In this document: positions 55,854-64,000 of the stretch, piece after piece
Layout: each line of letters opens with the position of its first letter
Position numbering within the stretch: the first letter of the stretch is position 1
Source: HGM04593 sp045631905
GTDB lineage: Bacteria > Bacteroidota > Bacteroidia > Bacteroidales > Bacteroidaceae
Direction: 5' to 3'
NCBI GenBank assembly: GCA_045631905.1
Contig: JAZQVO010000038.1
Span: 1 to 64,000, forward strand
DNA: 64,000 nt
The notes under the pieces: model-generated
Database searches by the model: none
Seen by the model: only the letters and a program-made list of their open reading frames with translations
Told to the model about the DNA's origin: nothing
Made by a program: the position numbers and the translations under genes

Positions 55854-55855
55854 AA

Positions 55856-55902
55856 ATATCACAAATATAGACAAGCCTGGGGCTTGTCTATATTTGTGAT
55901 AT
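55856..55902. terminator. Long hairpin after the tandem repeat
   Basis: A 22-bp perfect stem with loop TGG (left arm ATATCACAAATATAGACAAG...) lies between the secreted protein gene and the next promoter. It is probably a strong terminator for rightward transcription. Confidence 0.85.
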
Positions 55903-55956
55903 ACCCACCCACCATACAAAAAAGAGCAAAGCAACAAAAAATCGCGCAAAAAGTTG

Positions 55957-55964
55957 TATCTTCG
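55957..55964 (+). promoter_or_regulatory. Candidate promoter -7 box of the Lnb-like gene
   Basis: TATCTTCG lies 23 bases before the ATG at 55988. A clear -33 box is not seen. Confidence 0.5.
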
Positions 55965-55987
55965 CAACCGCAAACGAAAAAGATACA

Positions 55988-57160
55988 ATGAAAATCACAG
56001 CAATAAAAAAAATCGCAATAATAGCAAGCCTGTTGCTCACACTCATTGCACAACCCATGAAAGCCGACAACAGCCGCGTGAGCCTACTCACATGCTCACC
56101 GGGTGAAGAGGTTTACGCACTTTTCGGGCACACAGCACTGCGCTACACCAACCCCGACAGAGGCGAAGACATTGTATTCAACTACGGCATATTCAACTTC
56201 AACACACCCAACTTTGTGTGGCGTTTCATCTTGGGAGAGACCGACTACATAGTATCGACAACCCCCTACCCCTACTTTTTGTACGAATACCACATGCGAG
56301 GCTCGGGAGTTACCGAGCAAGTTCTTGCACTCGACTCATTACAAAAAGAGAGACTATACAACACCCTTATAACAAACTGCCAACCACAAAACCGCACCTA
56401 CCGCTACAACTACTTCTACAACAACTGCACCACCAAGGTACGTGACAAGATAGAAGAACAAGCAACCATCACAGGCTACACAGGCAACACGCAAGCACAA
56501 ACCATACGCGAAGCACTCTCGCAATACACAACCGTACAACCATGGACAGCCTTCGGCATAGACCTTCTTTTAGGAGCCGAGGTAGACCAACCGGCAACAC
56601 GCGAAGTACTACAATTTCTACCCCAATATTTGAAAAACGACCTCTCCACAGCAAACATAAATGGCACCCCCCTTGTGAGCACAACCAAAGAGCTGTTGCA
56701 ACCACAAGCAAAAGAAAAGAACCTCAACCACTTTACCCCCTTCAACAGCGCACTGCTCACACTGCTCTTCACCATGATAATTATGCTGTGCGAGGTGCGC
56801 AGTCGCAAACTCTTTTGGGGCTACGACACACTCATGTTACTCATTCAAGGAGTTGCAGGAGTAATACTCCTGTTCATGGCACTCTTTTCTCAACACCCCG
56901 CCGTAGACAGCAACTACCTACTAATATGGATCAACCCCCTCCCCCTGGTGCTGATACCAATAGTAATATACAACGCCGTGAAACAAAAACCCATGACAAT
57001 ATTATGGGTGCAAACAGCCATGATAATAACATTTATCATCACAGCCCCTTTTGTACCCCAAGCATACCCCACACCCATATACATCTTTGCAACAGCCTAC
57101 CTGGTACGTTCAATATTCCACATATACCGTTTAAAGATATGCGATTTAAGCCTGTATTAA
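55988..57160 (+). CDS. DUF4105/Lnb-type membrane protein, probable lipoprotein N-acyltransferase
   Basis: This 390-residue protein has a signal or first helix, a ~230-residue periplasmic DUF4105 domain (CSPGEEVYALFGHTALRY with a likely catalytic His, NYGIFNFNTPNF, and YNYFYNNCTTKVRDKI with a likely catalytic Cys), and four to five C-terminal membrane helices. The papain/NlpC-like His and Cys and the layout match Lnb, described in Bacteroides as the enzyme adding the N-terminal acyl chain to lipoproteins where Lnt is missing. Assignment rests on recalled family knowledge. Its end overlaps the next gene by 22 bases. Confidence 0.8.
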   Translation: MKITAIKKIAIIASLLLTLIAQPMKADNSRVSLLTCSPGEEVYALFGHTALRYTNPDRGEDIVFNYGIFNFNTPNFVWRFILGETDYIVSTTPYPYFLYEYHMRGSGVTEQVLALDSLQKERLYNTLITNCQPQNRTYRYNYFYNNCTTKVRDKIEEQATITGYTGNTQAQTIREALSQYTTVQPWTAFGIDLLLGAEVDQPATREVLQFLPQYLKNDLSTANINGTPLVSTTKELLQPQAKEKNLNHFTPFNSALLTLLFTMIIMLCEVRSRKLFWGYDTLMLLIQGVAGVILLFMALFSQHPAVDSNYLLIWINPLPLVLIPIVIYNAVKQKPMTILWVQTAMIITFIITAPFVPQAYPTPIYIFATAYLVRSIFHIYRLKICDLSLY

Positions 57161-58689
57161 TTACCCTCCTTTCGGTGCTTGCCTTTGTGCAAGCCGGTGC
57201 ACAAGAAAAAATAGAGTCGCCCAAGTTATTGGTAACAATAACCATAGACCAACTGCGTAGCGACTTCATGTACGAATTTGAAGACCTCTACACCCCCGAC
57301 GGCTTTAAAAAACTCCTTGCAGGCGGGCGTGTCTACCCCAACTCATACTACGCCTTCGAAAACATCGACCGCGCCTCAGCAGCCGCAACACTTGCAACCG
57401 GCACCAACCCCTACACCCACGGCATTGTCGGCGAGCAGTGGCTCGACCGCGCATCGTTGCGCATAGTAAACAGCACCGACGACAGCAAGCGACAAGGCCT
57501 CTACACCAACAGCAAAGTATCCCCCATAAAACTAAAAGCAATCTCACTATCCGACGAGATAAGACGCGCCACACGAGGCAAAGCACAAATTTGCGCAATA
57601 GCCCCCAACTGCGACATGGCAGTGATGCAAGGTGGCCACGACGCCAACATCGTACTGTGGAAAAACGACGACACCGGCTACTGGTGCAGTTCGTCATACT
57701 ACGGGCTGTTCCCCGAGTGGGCCGTAAAGATGAATAAAAAATTTGTTGGTCGCGACAGCAAGTGGGAACCCATGTACCCCACCGAGCTATACAACAACTT
57801 CGGCGAGAAAGCCCCCAAACAATTCACATACAACTTCAACGGGAAAACCGACGTGCGCAACTACAAAACAAGCGCATGCATCAACGACGAGATAAACGAG
57901 ATGGCAATAGCCTGCCTGAGAAACAGCGACATGGGGCTCGACAACATCGTAGACATGCTCTCCATAACCTACTACGCCGGAAACTACAACAACGTATCCA
58001 TGGAGGACCGCCCCATCGAGATACAAGACATATATACACGCCTCGACAAAAACATTGCCGACCTATTAAAAGAGCTCGACCGACGCATAGGCCTGCAAAA
58101 CGTCGTAATATCGGTAGCCTCAACAGGCTATGTAGTCGAGGACGACTCAAACGACGAAAAATACCGCCTACCCTCGGGCACAATACACATGGACCGCATA
58201 CAAGCCCTGCTGAATGTCTACCTGAGCGCACTCTTCGGCAAAGGCAACTACATCGACGGTTTCTACAACTCAGAGTTCTACCTCAACCGCAAGATGCTCG
58301 AACAGACAAAGCTCAACAAAGTTGATGTTGTGTCACACGCCGTAGAGTTTTTAAAATCGGTCGATGGTGTCGAGGACGTCTTCACCATATACAGGCTTGG
58401 AGGCATGCTAAGCCCCGAGCTACAATATGTGAAAAACGGCTACAATGCCAAATGCTCGGGCGACATATGGCTACGCCTCATGCCCGGGTGGAAGATGGCC
58501 AAAGACGTAGTGTCGGCAACAAACCTCGTACGTCGTAGCCCCGTAACCTTCCCCATTATCGTATACGGAGCCGGTGTCGATGCAAAGGTGATAGAAGATT
58601 TTACCCCCGCCAACATTCTGGCACCCGAACTTGCCAACATTTTGCACATACGTCGCCCCAACGACAACTGTTTGCGCATTTTCAAGTAA
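57139..58689 (+). CDS. Alkaline-phosphatase-superfamily exported hydrolase
   Basis: From the ATG at 57139 the protein has 516 residues with a signal peptide (ITLLSVLAFVQAGAQ). VTITIDQLRSDFMYEF holds the first metal-binding Asp, and NIDRASAAATLATGTNPYTHGIVG contains the nucleophile region, with Ser or Thr at the conserved position. Later GGHDANIVLW and FPIIVYGAGVDAK are in the expected places. It belongs to the alkaline phosphatase/phosphodiesterase superfamily and resembles PafA-like periplasmic phosphatases of Bacteroidota. Substrate is not readable. The overlap with the Lnb-like gene suggests coupling. Confidence 0.85.
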   Translation: MRFKPVLITLLSVLAFVQAGAQEKIESPKLLVTITIDQLRSDFMYEFEDLYTPDGFKKLLAGGRVYPNSYYAFENIDRASAAATLATGTNPYTHGIVGEQWLDRASLRIVNSTDDSKRQGLYTNSKVSPIKLKAISLSDEIRRATRGKAQICAIAPNCDMAVMQGGHDANIVLWKNDDTGYWCSSSYYGLFPEWAVKMNKKFVGRDSKWEPMYPTELYNNFGEKAPKQFTYNFNGKTDVRNYKTSACINDEINEMAIACLRNSDMGLDNIVDMLSITYYAGNYNNVSMEDRPIEIQDIYTRLDKNIADLLKELDRRIGLQNVVISVASTGYVVEDDSNDEKYRLPSGTIHMDRIQALLNVYLSALFGKGNYIDGFYNSEFYLNRKMLEQTKLNKVDVVSHAVEFLKSVDGVEDVFTIYRLGGMLSPELQYVKNGYNAKCSGDIWLRLMPGWKMAKDVVSATNLVRRSPVTFPIIVYGAGVDAKVIEDFTPANILAPELANILHIRRPNDNCLRIFK

Positions 58690-58729
58690 CAATAACCCGA
58701 TAGAATATCGAAAAACCGATAATTTGCAG

Positions 58730-58737
58730 TATCTTTG
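58730..58737 (+). promoter_or_regulatory. Promoter -7 box of the coaX operon
   Basis: TATCTTTG, a perfect consensus box, lies 23 bases before the TTG start of coaX. Confidence 0.6.
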
Positions 58738-58760
58738 CACCGCAAAATAAAACCGAAGAC

Positions 58761-59489
58761 TTGAACTTAGTAATAGACATAGGAAACAACAGTGCTAAAT
58801 TCTTTCTCTTCAACGGAGAACAGCTCATACTTCACACTCGAAGAAAGGGGGAGTATGCAGAATTATTAGAGCAATGGAACACAACCTACGGCATTGAAAG
58901 AGCCATCGTCTCCACCGTAGTAGACCTTGCCCCCGAGCAAAAAACACTGATTGAAAATTACGGGTTTCCCGTCACATGGTTCAGCAACACCACCCCCATG
59001 CCCATAGGCATAAAATACCGCACACCCCACACCTTGGGTTGCGACCGTCTTGCGGCGGCAATAGGTGCCATGTACAGCGCACCCGGGCAAAACCTCCTTG
59101 TGATAGACGCCGGCAGTGCCATCACAATCGATTTTGTCGATAAAGAGGGAAATTTCTGCTGTGGGAACATAGCTCCGGGCGTAAACATGAGACTAAAAGC
59201 CCTGCACACCTTTACATCGCGCCTACCACAAATAAGCAAAGAGGGCGACACCCCATCACTCGGATACGACACCGAAACCGCTATACGAAGCGGGGTAATC
59301 AGAGGCATCTGCCACGAAATAGACGGGTACATTAACGAAATAAGAGAAAAAAAAGGTGAAGTTTTTGTTTTTTTAACGGGTGGAGACGAAAAAACATTGA
59401 TTGGTAACATAAAAAATCGCATCTTTGCCGATAAATTTCTCGTAGCAAAGGGATTGAACAGAATTTTGGCATACTATGGCAATAAATAA
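58761..59489 (+). CDS. coaX: Type III pantothenate kinase
   Basis: This 242-residue cytoplasmic enzyme phosphorylates pantothenate, the first step of coenzyme A synthesis. The ASKHA motifs are NLVIDIGNNSAKFFLF (phosphate-1, residues 2-17), TLGCDRLAAAIGA (pantothenate site), LLVIDAGSAITIDFV (phosphate-2) and GNIAPGVNMR. The start codon is TTG at 58761: the DIGNNS motif begins at residue 5, as in other CoaX proteins, no upstream ATG is available, and the spacing from the promoter fits. It overlaps the outer membrane protein gene by 14 bases. Confidence 0.95.
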   Translation: MNLVIDIGNNSAKFFLFNGEQLILHTRRKGEYAELLEQWNTTYGIERAIVSTVVDLAPEQKTLIENYGFPVTWFSNTTPMPIGIKYRTPHTLGCDRLAAAIGAMYSAPGQNLLVIDAGSAITIDFVDKEGNFCCGNIAPGVNMRLKALHTFTSRLPQISKEGDTPSLGYDTETAIRSGVIRGICHEIDGYINEIREKKGEVFVFLTGGDEKTLIGNIKNRIFADKFLVAKGLNRILAYYGNK

Positions 59490-60720
59490 ACGACTATTAA
59501 TCTTAATAATTTCAATAATCGCCCTTTTCGGGTCAGCACACGCCGACAACGGAATAAACTCGCCGTACTCACGCTACGGCCTTGGCATTTTATCCGACCA
59601 AAACCTCGGCGTGAACCGTCAGTTGGGAGGCTTGGGTTATGCACTCAGCAGCCACAACTACATAAACCTGCTCAACCCGGCATCATTCGCAAAGGCCGAC
59701 ACAATAACCATGTTGTTCGAGGGCGGTTTCTCGTTGCAAAACGTAAACTTCAAAGAGGGTAACGTGCAGAAAAATGCCAAAAACGCAAGTTTCGACTACT
59801 TAGCAATGCAGTTTCGCGCATTCAAGAACGTGGGTATAAGTTTAGGCTGCCTACCCTACTCAAACGTAGGATACTCGTTTGCCACCAAAAGCAAAGAAAG
59901 CGGTAAAGAGACCACAAGCAACTACAACGGCGAGGGCGGAATATACCAACCCTACATAGGTATAGGTTGGTCACCTGTAAAAAACCTCTCGATAGGAGCC
60001 ATGGCATCGTACATATACGGCGACATCACACACACCATATACAACAACTTCAGCGAGTCGGCCATAACCGACATGCAACGTGCGTATAACGTCAAAGTAC
60101 GAAGCTATAAATTAGATTTTGGAGCACAATACAGCTTCAACACCGGTAAAAAGCACAATTTCACACTAGGAGCAGTATACTCACTTGGGCACGACCTCAA
60201 CGCCGAAGCCATGGAAATTACCACAATAACCACATCGGACACCACAAAAATAGACGGAGCCTTCAAGCTCCCCCACACCATAGGTGCCGGAATTTTGTAC
60301 AACTACAACAACAAATGGAAGTTCGGTGTAGATTACACCTACCAAAAATGGGGAGCAGTGGATTTCTTTGACTACGACAAGGGAGCCGACCGAAGCAAAA
60401 TCTCGGCAGGTATAGAATACTCACCCGGCAACATGCTCTCGCGCAACATCTTCAAAAAGATGCAATACCGCATGGGAGCATACTATGCACAGCCCTACAC
60501 CGAGATCGAAGGACAAAAAGGGTGCAAAGAATATGGAGTGAGCGCAGGTTTCTCGTTCCCCATAATAAACCACATCAACAACCGCTCCATGGTACATGTA
60601 TCGGGCCAGGTGGTACGTGTAGAGCCTCAAAGCCCCGGCATGATAGCCGAGACATGCCTTCGTCTCAACATAGGCATCACCTTCAACGAAAATTGGTTCA
60701 TGCAATTGAAATTAAGATAA
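59476..60720 (+). CDS. Outer membrane beta-barrel protein of the coaX-lptC operon
   Basis: This 414-residue protein has a signal peptide ending SAHA and then NGINSPYSRYGLGILSDQNLGVNRQLGGLGYAL, a segment common in a conserved Bacteroidota outer membrane protein family. Alternating aromatic and polar residues throughout and a C-terminal strand (NWFMQLKLR) suggest a FadL/OMPP1-like barrel. The function is not known. It overlaps coaX by 14 bases and is followed after 16 bases by a TPR gene. Confidence 0.8.
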   Translation: MAINKRLLILIISIIALFGSAHADNGINSPYSRYGLGILSDQNLGVNRQLGGLGYALSSHNYINLLNPASFAKADTITMLFEGGFSLQNVNFKEGNVQKNAKNASFDYLAMQFRAFKNVGISLGCLPYSNVGYSFATKSKESGKETTSNYNGEGGIYQPYIGIGWSPVKNLSIGAMASYIYGDITHTIYNNFSESAITDMQRAYNVKVRSYKLDFGAQYSFNTGKKHNFTLGAVYSLGHDLNAEAMEITTITTSDTTKIDGAFKLPHTIGAGILYNYNNKWKFGVDYTYQKWGAVDFFDYDKGADRSKISAGIEYSPGNMLSRNIFKKMQYRMGAYYAQPYTEIEGQKGCKEYGVSAGFSFPIINHINNRSMVHVSGQVVRVEPQSPGMIAETCLRLNIGITFNENWFMQLKLR

Positions 60721-60736
60721 CAAAACAAATAAGAAA

Positions 60737-62176
60737 ATGAAAAAAGGAATTTTATTACTCATGACACTTGCCGTTTCGTGCCTTTACGCACAAAACGGAA
60801 TCACCAACGAGCACCGTTTCGGTGTTGGTGAGGACAGCACAAAATGTTTGGAACACATCTTCCTTGTAAACCAAGCCATGAAACCCAAAGCACCCGCATA
60901 CGACGCGTGCAAAGATGCATACTCAATGTGGAAAGAGCTTTTCACAAACTACCCCGTAGCACGTGTAGATACATACACCAACGGAATAAAGCTACTTAAA
61001 GGCCTCATCGCCAAAGAGCCCGATGCACAGATGAAAGCACAATACATCAACGAGCTCATGGAGGTATACGACCAAGAGATAAAATATATCGACTACTTGC
61101 AGGAGATAACCAAGACAAAATTGTCGGCAGGTACAATCCTTGGCAAAAAAGCTATCGACTACATGCAGATAGTACCCGATGCAAACCCCGACAGCATCTA
61201 CTCAATGCTTGCAAAATCGGTAGCCATAGAGCAAGGAAACTCAGAGTTCAACATCACCACACAGTTCATGAAACAGTCGGCACTCAAATACAAGAGAGAC
61301 AAAGAGAACCACGGTGAGCAAATTATCGAGGACTACCTGAACGCATCGGTATACATTGTAGAGGTACTCGACAAATATAATGAGCGCATAGAGCACTACA
61401 CAAAGAAATTTGCCGAGACAGGCGACCCCAAAGACAGCACATACATCGAAGGTTACAGCAAAAACATCGACAACGCACGCATCTCGCGCAACAACATCGA
61501 TGCTTACTTCATCAACAGCGGCGCAGCAAAATGCGAAGACCTGAACACCATCTATGCAACAAAGATCGAGGAGAACAAAACCAACATAGAATACCTCAAC
61601 AAGGTAATCTCGGTGATGGGCATGCTTAAATGTACCAACGAAGACTCATACCTGCAAGCGGCAGAATACGCCCTTGCCATCGAGCCCACAGCCAAAGCAG
61701 CCATGGGTTGCGGTTACCGCTACTTTAAAAGAGGCGAGAGCGAGAAGGCTATGGAGTTGTTCGAGCAAGCCATCGAGCTCGAAACAAGTGTCACCAACAA
61801 AGCCGACATGTGCTACAAGGTTGGTGCAATACATTACAGCTTAAAGAATTACAGCAAAGCTCGCACATATGCACAAAAGGCAATCGCCCTTAACTCAAAA
61901 TATGGTCAGCCCTACATTCTTATAGCACAGTGCTATGCGGCAACCCCCAACTGGAGCGACGATGCCGTACTTAACCGTTGCACCTACTATGCAGCCCTCG
62001 ACAAGCTCTACCGCGCCAAAGCAGTAGACCCCTCATGCAAACGCGAGGCCGACAAGCTCATCGGTGCATACAACGGATACCTTCCCGAAGCCGCCGACCT
62101 TTTCATGAAAGGTTATAAGAGTGGCGATGTAGTAACAATTGGCGGTTGGATAAATGAAAAAGCAACAGTTCGCTAA
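60737..62176 (+). CDS. Exported tetratricopeptide-repeat protein
   Basis: This 479-residue protein has a signal peptide ending SCLYAQ and helical repeats, clearest at AEYALAIEPTAKAAMGCGYRYFKRGESEKAMELFEQAIEL (about 310-350) and DMCYKVGAIHYSLKNYSKARTYAQKAIALNSKYGQPYILIAQCYA (about 355-400), which are standard TPRs. It is probably periplasmic and scaffolds a complex. It lies between an outer membrane protein gene and lptC (23-base overlap), so a role in envelope assembly is suggested by context. Confidence 0.85.
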   Translation: MKKGILLLMTLAVSCLYAQNGITNEHRFGVGEDSTKCLEHIFLVNQAMKPKAPAYDACKDAYSMWKELFTNYPVARVDTYTNGIKLLKGLIAKEPDAQMKAQYINELMEVYDQEIKYIDYLQEITKTKLSAGTILGKKAIDYMQIVPDANPDSIYSMLAKSVAIEQGNSEFNITTQFMKQSALKYKRDKENHGEQIIEDYLNASVYIVEVLDKYNERIEHYTKKFAETGDPKDSTYIEGYSKNIDNARISRNNIDAYFINSGAAKCEDLNTIYATKIEENKTNIEYLNKVISVMGMLKCTNEDSYLQAAEYALAIEPTAKAAMGCGYRYFKRGESEKAMELFEQAIELETSVTNKADMCYKVGAIHYSLKNYSKARTYAQKAIALNSKYGQPYILIAQCYAATPNWSDDAVLNRCTYYAALDKLYRAKAVDPSCKREADKLIGAYNGYLPEAADLFMKGYKSGDVVTIGGWINEKATVR

Positions 62177-62738
62177 TAAGCGCAAAAACACCACCGGTAC
62201 AACAATCGCAATTATTGCGATTGTTGTACTGTTTTTTCAAATTTCTTGCTCCGAAGGCAAGAAAAGCAATATTGCCCCCTTTGAAGAGCCCGACTCCGTA
62301 GCCATGATGAGCACATACGGAGTAAGCACACTCATCAGCGATTCGGGGCGCATAAGTTACAGAATCGATGCCGAAGAGTGGTTTGTGTACGACAAACGCA
62401 ACCCACCCCACTGGGCATTCGAAAAAGGAGCATACCTCGAAAAATATGACAGAAACATGAACGTCGAAGCTGTCATAAAATGCGACACAGCCTATTTTTA
62501 CACCGACACACAACTGTGGAAACTGATAGGCAACGTAGATATACGCAACATAAAACAAGAAAAATTCTTCACCGACCTCCTCTTTTGGAGCCAAAAGGAG
62601 AAACGCATATACTCCGACGCCTACATAAAGATAGAGCAACAAGACCAAATAACCGAAGGCTACGGCTTCACAGCCGACCAAAACCTCGATACCTGGCAGA
62701 TAAAGAACACCAAAGGAATATACCCCATCGGAGACTGA
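62154..62738 (+). CDS. lptC: LPS export protein LptC
   Basis: This 194-residue protein has one N-terminal membrane helix or lipobox (VVLFFQISCS) and a beta-jellyroll of repeated strands: DTAYFYTDTQLWKLIGNVDIRN, KIYSD-like KEKRIYSDAYIKIEQ and ITEGYGFTADQNLDTWQIKN. These match LptC, which links the LptBFG ABC transporter to LptA in moving lipopolysaccharide across the periplasm. Position after the OMP and TPR genes and before a CNNM gene is the usual Bacteroidales order. It overlaps the TPR gene by 23 bases. Confidence 0.88.
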   Translation: MKKQQFANKRKNTTGTTIAIIAIVVLFFQISCSEGKKSNIAPFEEPDSVAMMSTYGVSTLISDSGRISYRIDAEEWFVYDKRNPPHWAFEKGAYLEKYDRNMNVEAVIKCDTAYFYTDTQLWKLIGNVDIRNIKQEKFFTDLLFWSQKEKRIYSDAYIKIEQQDQITEGYGFTADQNLDTWQIKNTKGIYPIGD

Positions 62739-62808
62739 CACATAGCTTTGGAACACTATTTACAAAACAGAGATAAATTCACAAGAGACCTTAACCGCCT
62801 CTAAAAAA

Positions 62809-64000
62809 ATGGCAACCACACTACTCTTTTTATTAGTTGTAATCATGCTTTCAGCCCTATTCTCGGGCATGGAGATAGCATTTGTGGCATCGAACAAGTT
62901 ACTCATGGGCATCGACCTGAACGAACGCAGTGCCACCTCATACATAATAAACCGTTTCTACTCCAACAGCAACAACTTCATATCTACGCTCCTTGTAGGT
63001 AACAACATCGTGCTTGTAATATACGGTATCCTCATGGCCGACATACTGAACACACTCTTTTTAGAGGAGCTCACAACATCGACCACCCTTAAACTACTCT
63101 TGGAAACACTCATCTCCACCATAGTAATAATATTCACAGGAGAATTTATCCCCAAGGCACTTTTCCGAATAAACCCCAACGGAGCACTCAAACGATTTGC
63201 CCTCATAACATACCTGCTATACATAATACTCTACCCCCTGTCACGCTTCACAACATGGCTATCATGCGTAGTAATGAACATGTTTAATATTAATATAGGT
63301 AAAGAGACACGCGACACCACATTCTCAAAGCGCGAGCTCAACAACCTCATTCAAGACTCCATAGAGAACGCCACCGAAAAAGAAGAGATAGACAACGACG
63401 TAAGAATATTCCAGAATGTACTCGACTTCTCTAACATAAAAGTTCGCGACTGCTATGTCCCCCGTACCGAGATTGAGGCCGTAGAGCTAAACACCTCCCT
63501 CGAAGAACTTAAAACACTGTTTATAGAGTCGGGACACTCTAAAATAGTTGTATACAAAGACAATATCGACGATATAATAGGCTACATACACTCCTCGGAG
63601 CTCTTTCGCAACGCCAACAAGTGGCAACAGAAAATATGCAAAATGCCCATCGTACCCGAAACACTCTCGGCCCACAAACTCATGCGCACCCTCATGCAAC
63701 AAAAAAAATCATTGGCAGTAGTAGTCGACGAGTTTGGTGGCACCTCTGGAATAATATCTCTCGAAGACCTTGTTGAGCAGATTTTCGGCGAGATTGAAGA
63801 CGAACACGACAACACCACCTTTGTAGCCAAAGAACTTGGCAACAACACCTATGTATTGTCGGGCCGTTTAGAGATAGAGCGCATAAACGAACAATTTGAG
63901 CTCGACATACCCGAATCGGACGAATATCAAACACTTGGCGGTTTCATTCTGGCACACCACCAACGCTTCCCACAAGTAAACGAGAATATTAAAATAGGTA
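62809..64000 (+). CDS. CNNM/CorC-family (hemolysin-related) membrane protein, truncated by window end
   Basis: About 397 residues are present with no stop before the edge. The N-terminal ~190 residues form the CNNM (DUF21) membrane domain: FSGMEIAFVASNK, FISTLLVGNNIVLVIYG and FTGEFIPKALFR. A CBS pair follows, with VPRTEIEAVE, SGHSKIVVYKDNIDDIIGYIHSSELF and AVVVDEFGGTSGIISLEDLVEQIFGEIEDEHD. The start of the CorC/HlyC domain is visible at the end. Relatives transport or regulate magnesium; GldE-like members occur in Bacteroidota. It is the last visible gene of the coaX-lptC operon. Confidence 0.9.
   Translation, partial: MATTLLFLLVVIMLSALFSGMEIAFVASNKLLMGIDLNERSATSYIINRFYSNSNNFISTLLVGNNIVLVIYGILMADILNTLFLEELTTSTTLKLLLETLISTIVIIFTGEFIPKALFRINPNGALKRFALITYLLYIILYPLSRFTTWLSCVVMNMFNINIGKETRDTTFSKRELNNLIQDSIENATEKEEIDNDVRIFQNVLDFSNIKVRDCYVPRTEIEAVELNTSLEELKTLFIESGHSKIVVYKDNIDDIIGYIHSSELFRNANKWQQKICKMPIVPETLSAHKLMRTLMQQKKSLAVVVDEFGGTSGIISLEDLVEQIFGEIEDEHDNTTFVAKELGNNTYVLSGRLEIERINEQFELDIPESDEYQTLGGFILAHHQRFPQVNENIKIG

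Overview
The window looks like the chromosome of a member of the Bacteroidales (phylum Bacteroidota). The evidence is the TAnnTTTG/TATCTTCG type -7 promoter boxes, often with TTTG 19-20 bases upstream, the absence of Shine-Dalgarno sequences, an ileS-dksA-lspA cluster, a TonB receptor/PnuC/thiamin pyrophosphokinase locus under a TPP riboswitch, a TetR-TolC-MFP-RND efflux operon followed by a PII-like protein, and a coaX-OMP-TPR-lptC-CNNM envelope operon. The + strand of the core genome is visibly rich in A and C whichever strand the genes lie on, so the - strand is probably the leading strand of replication.

Layout. 1-7.0 kb (-): lspA (partial), a DksA-like protein, ileS, an M18 aminopeptidase and a phosphotransferase-RapZ fusion. 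7.4-12.0 kb (+): glutamate dehydrogenase, an AmpG-like transporter, a BadF-type sugar kinase and an FKBP lipoprotein. 12.1-15.9 kb (-): a FAD-dependent protein and groESL. 16.2-22.4 kb (+): YihY, a dicarboxylate symporter, then the riboswitch-controlled thiamine uptake and salvage genes. 22.4-25.9 kb (-): an RluA-type pseudouridine synthase and a beta-helix lipoprotein resembling GH110 galactosidases. 26.1-26.6 kb (+): a broken small membrane protein gene.

About 26.6-40.47 kb is an acquired island with AT-richer sequence and without the strong A/C strand bias of its flanks. At its right end are a tyrosine recombinase and a 5'-truncated mobilisation (relaxase) gene, then a DUF4143-type ATPase. 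The rest is a tightly packed leftward operon: vWA-like lipoprotein, small membrane protein, tubulin-like GTPase, large actin/Hsp70-fold SrfB-like ATPase, MotA/ZorA-like stator protein with a long helical tail, MotB/ZorB-like OmpA-domain protein, and an exported DNA/RNA non-specific nuclease whose frame is interrupted by one TAA. This pairs a Zorya-like proton-driven motor with two cytoskeletal-fold NTPases, a combination I do not recognise as a named system. A perfect 20-bp inverted repeat pair (36413-36432 and 36615-36634) upstream of it looks like an invertible promoter segment, and its best promoter box currently points away from the operon. I read the locus as a candidate phase-variable envelope-associated anti-phage or anti-DNA system; that function is inferred.

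40.5-43.8 kb (-): four small cytoplasmic genes (DUF1963/YwqG-like, Sel1-repeat, unknown, MORN-repeat) that resemble orphan immunity genes. 44.1-47.9 kb (+): secA with a long structured leader, and a conserved hypothetical gene. 48.0-54.7 kb (+): RND efflux operon. 55.0-64.0 kb (+): a secreted protein with a sorting-tail-like C-terminus, 2.4 copies of an 80-bp palindromic tandem repeat, an Lnb-like lipoprotein acyltransferase, an alkaline-phosphatase-family protein, and the coaX/lptC operon ending in a truncated CNNM/CorC gene. I saw no rRNA, tRNA or CRISPR array.
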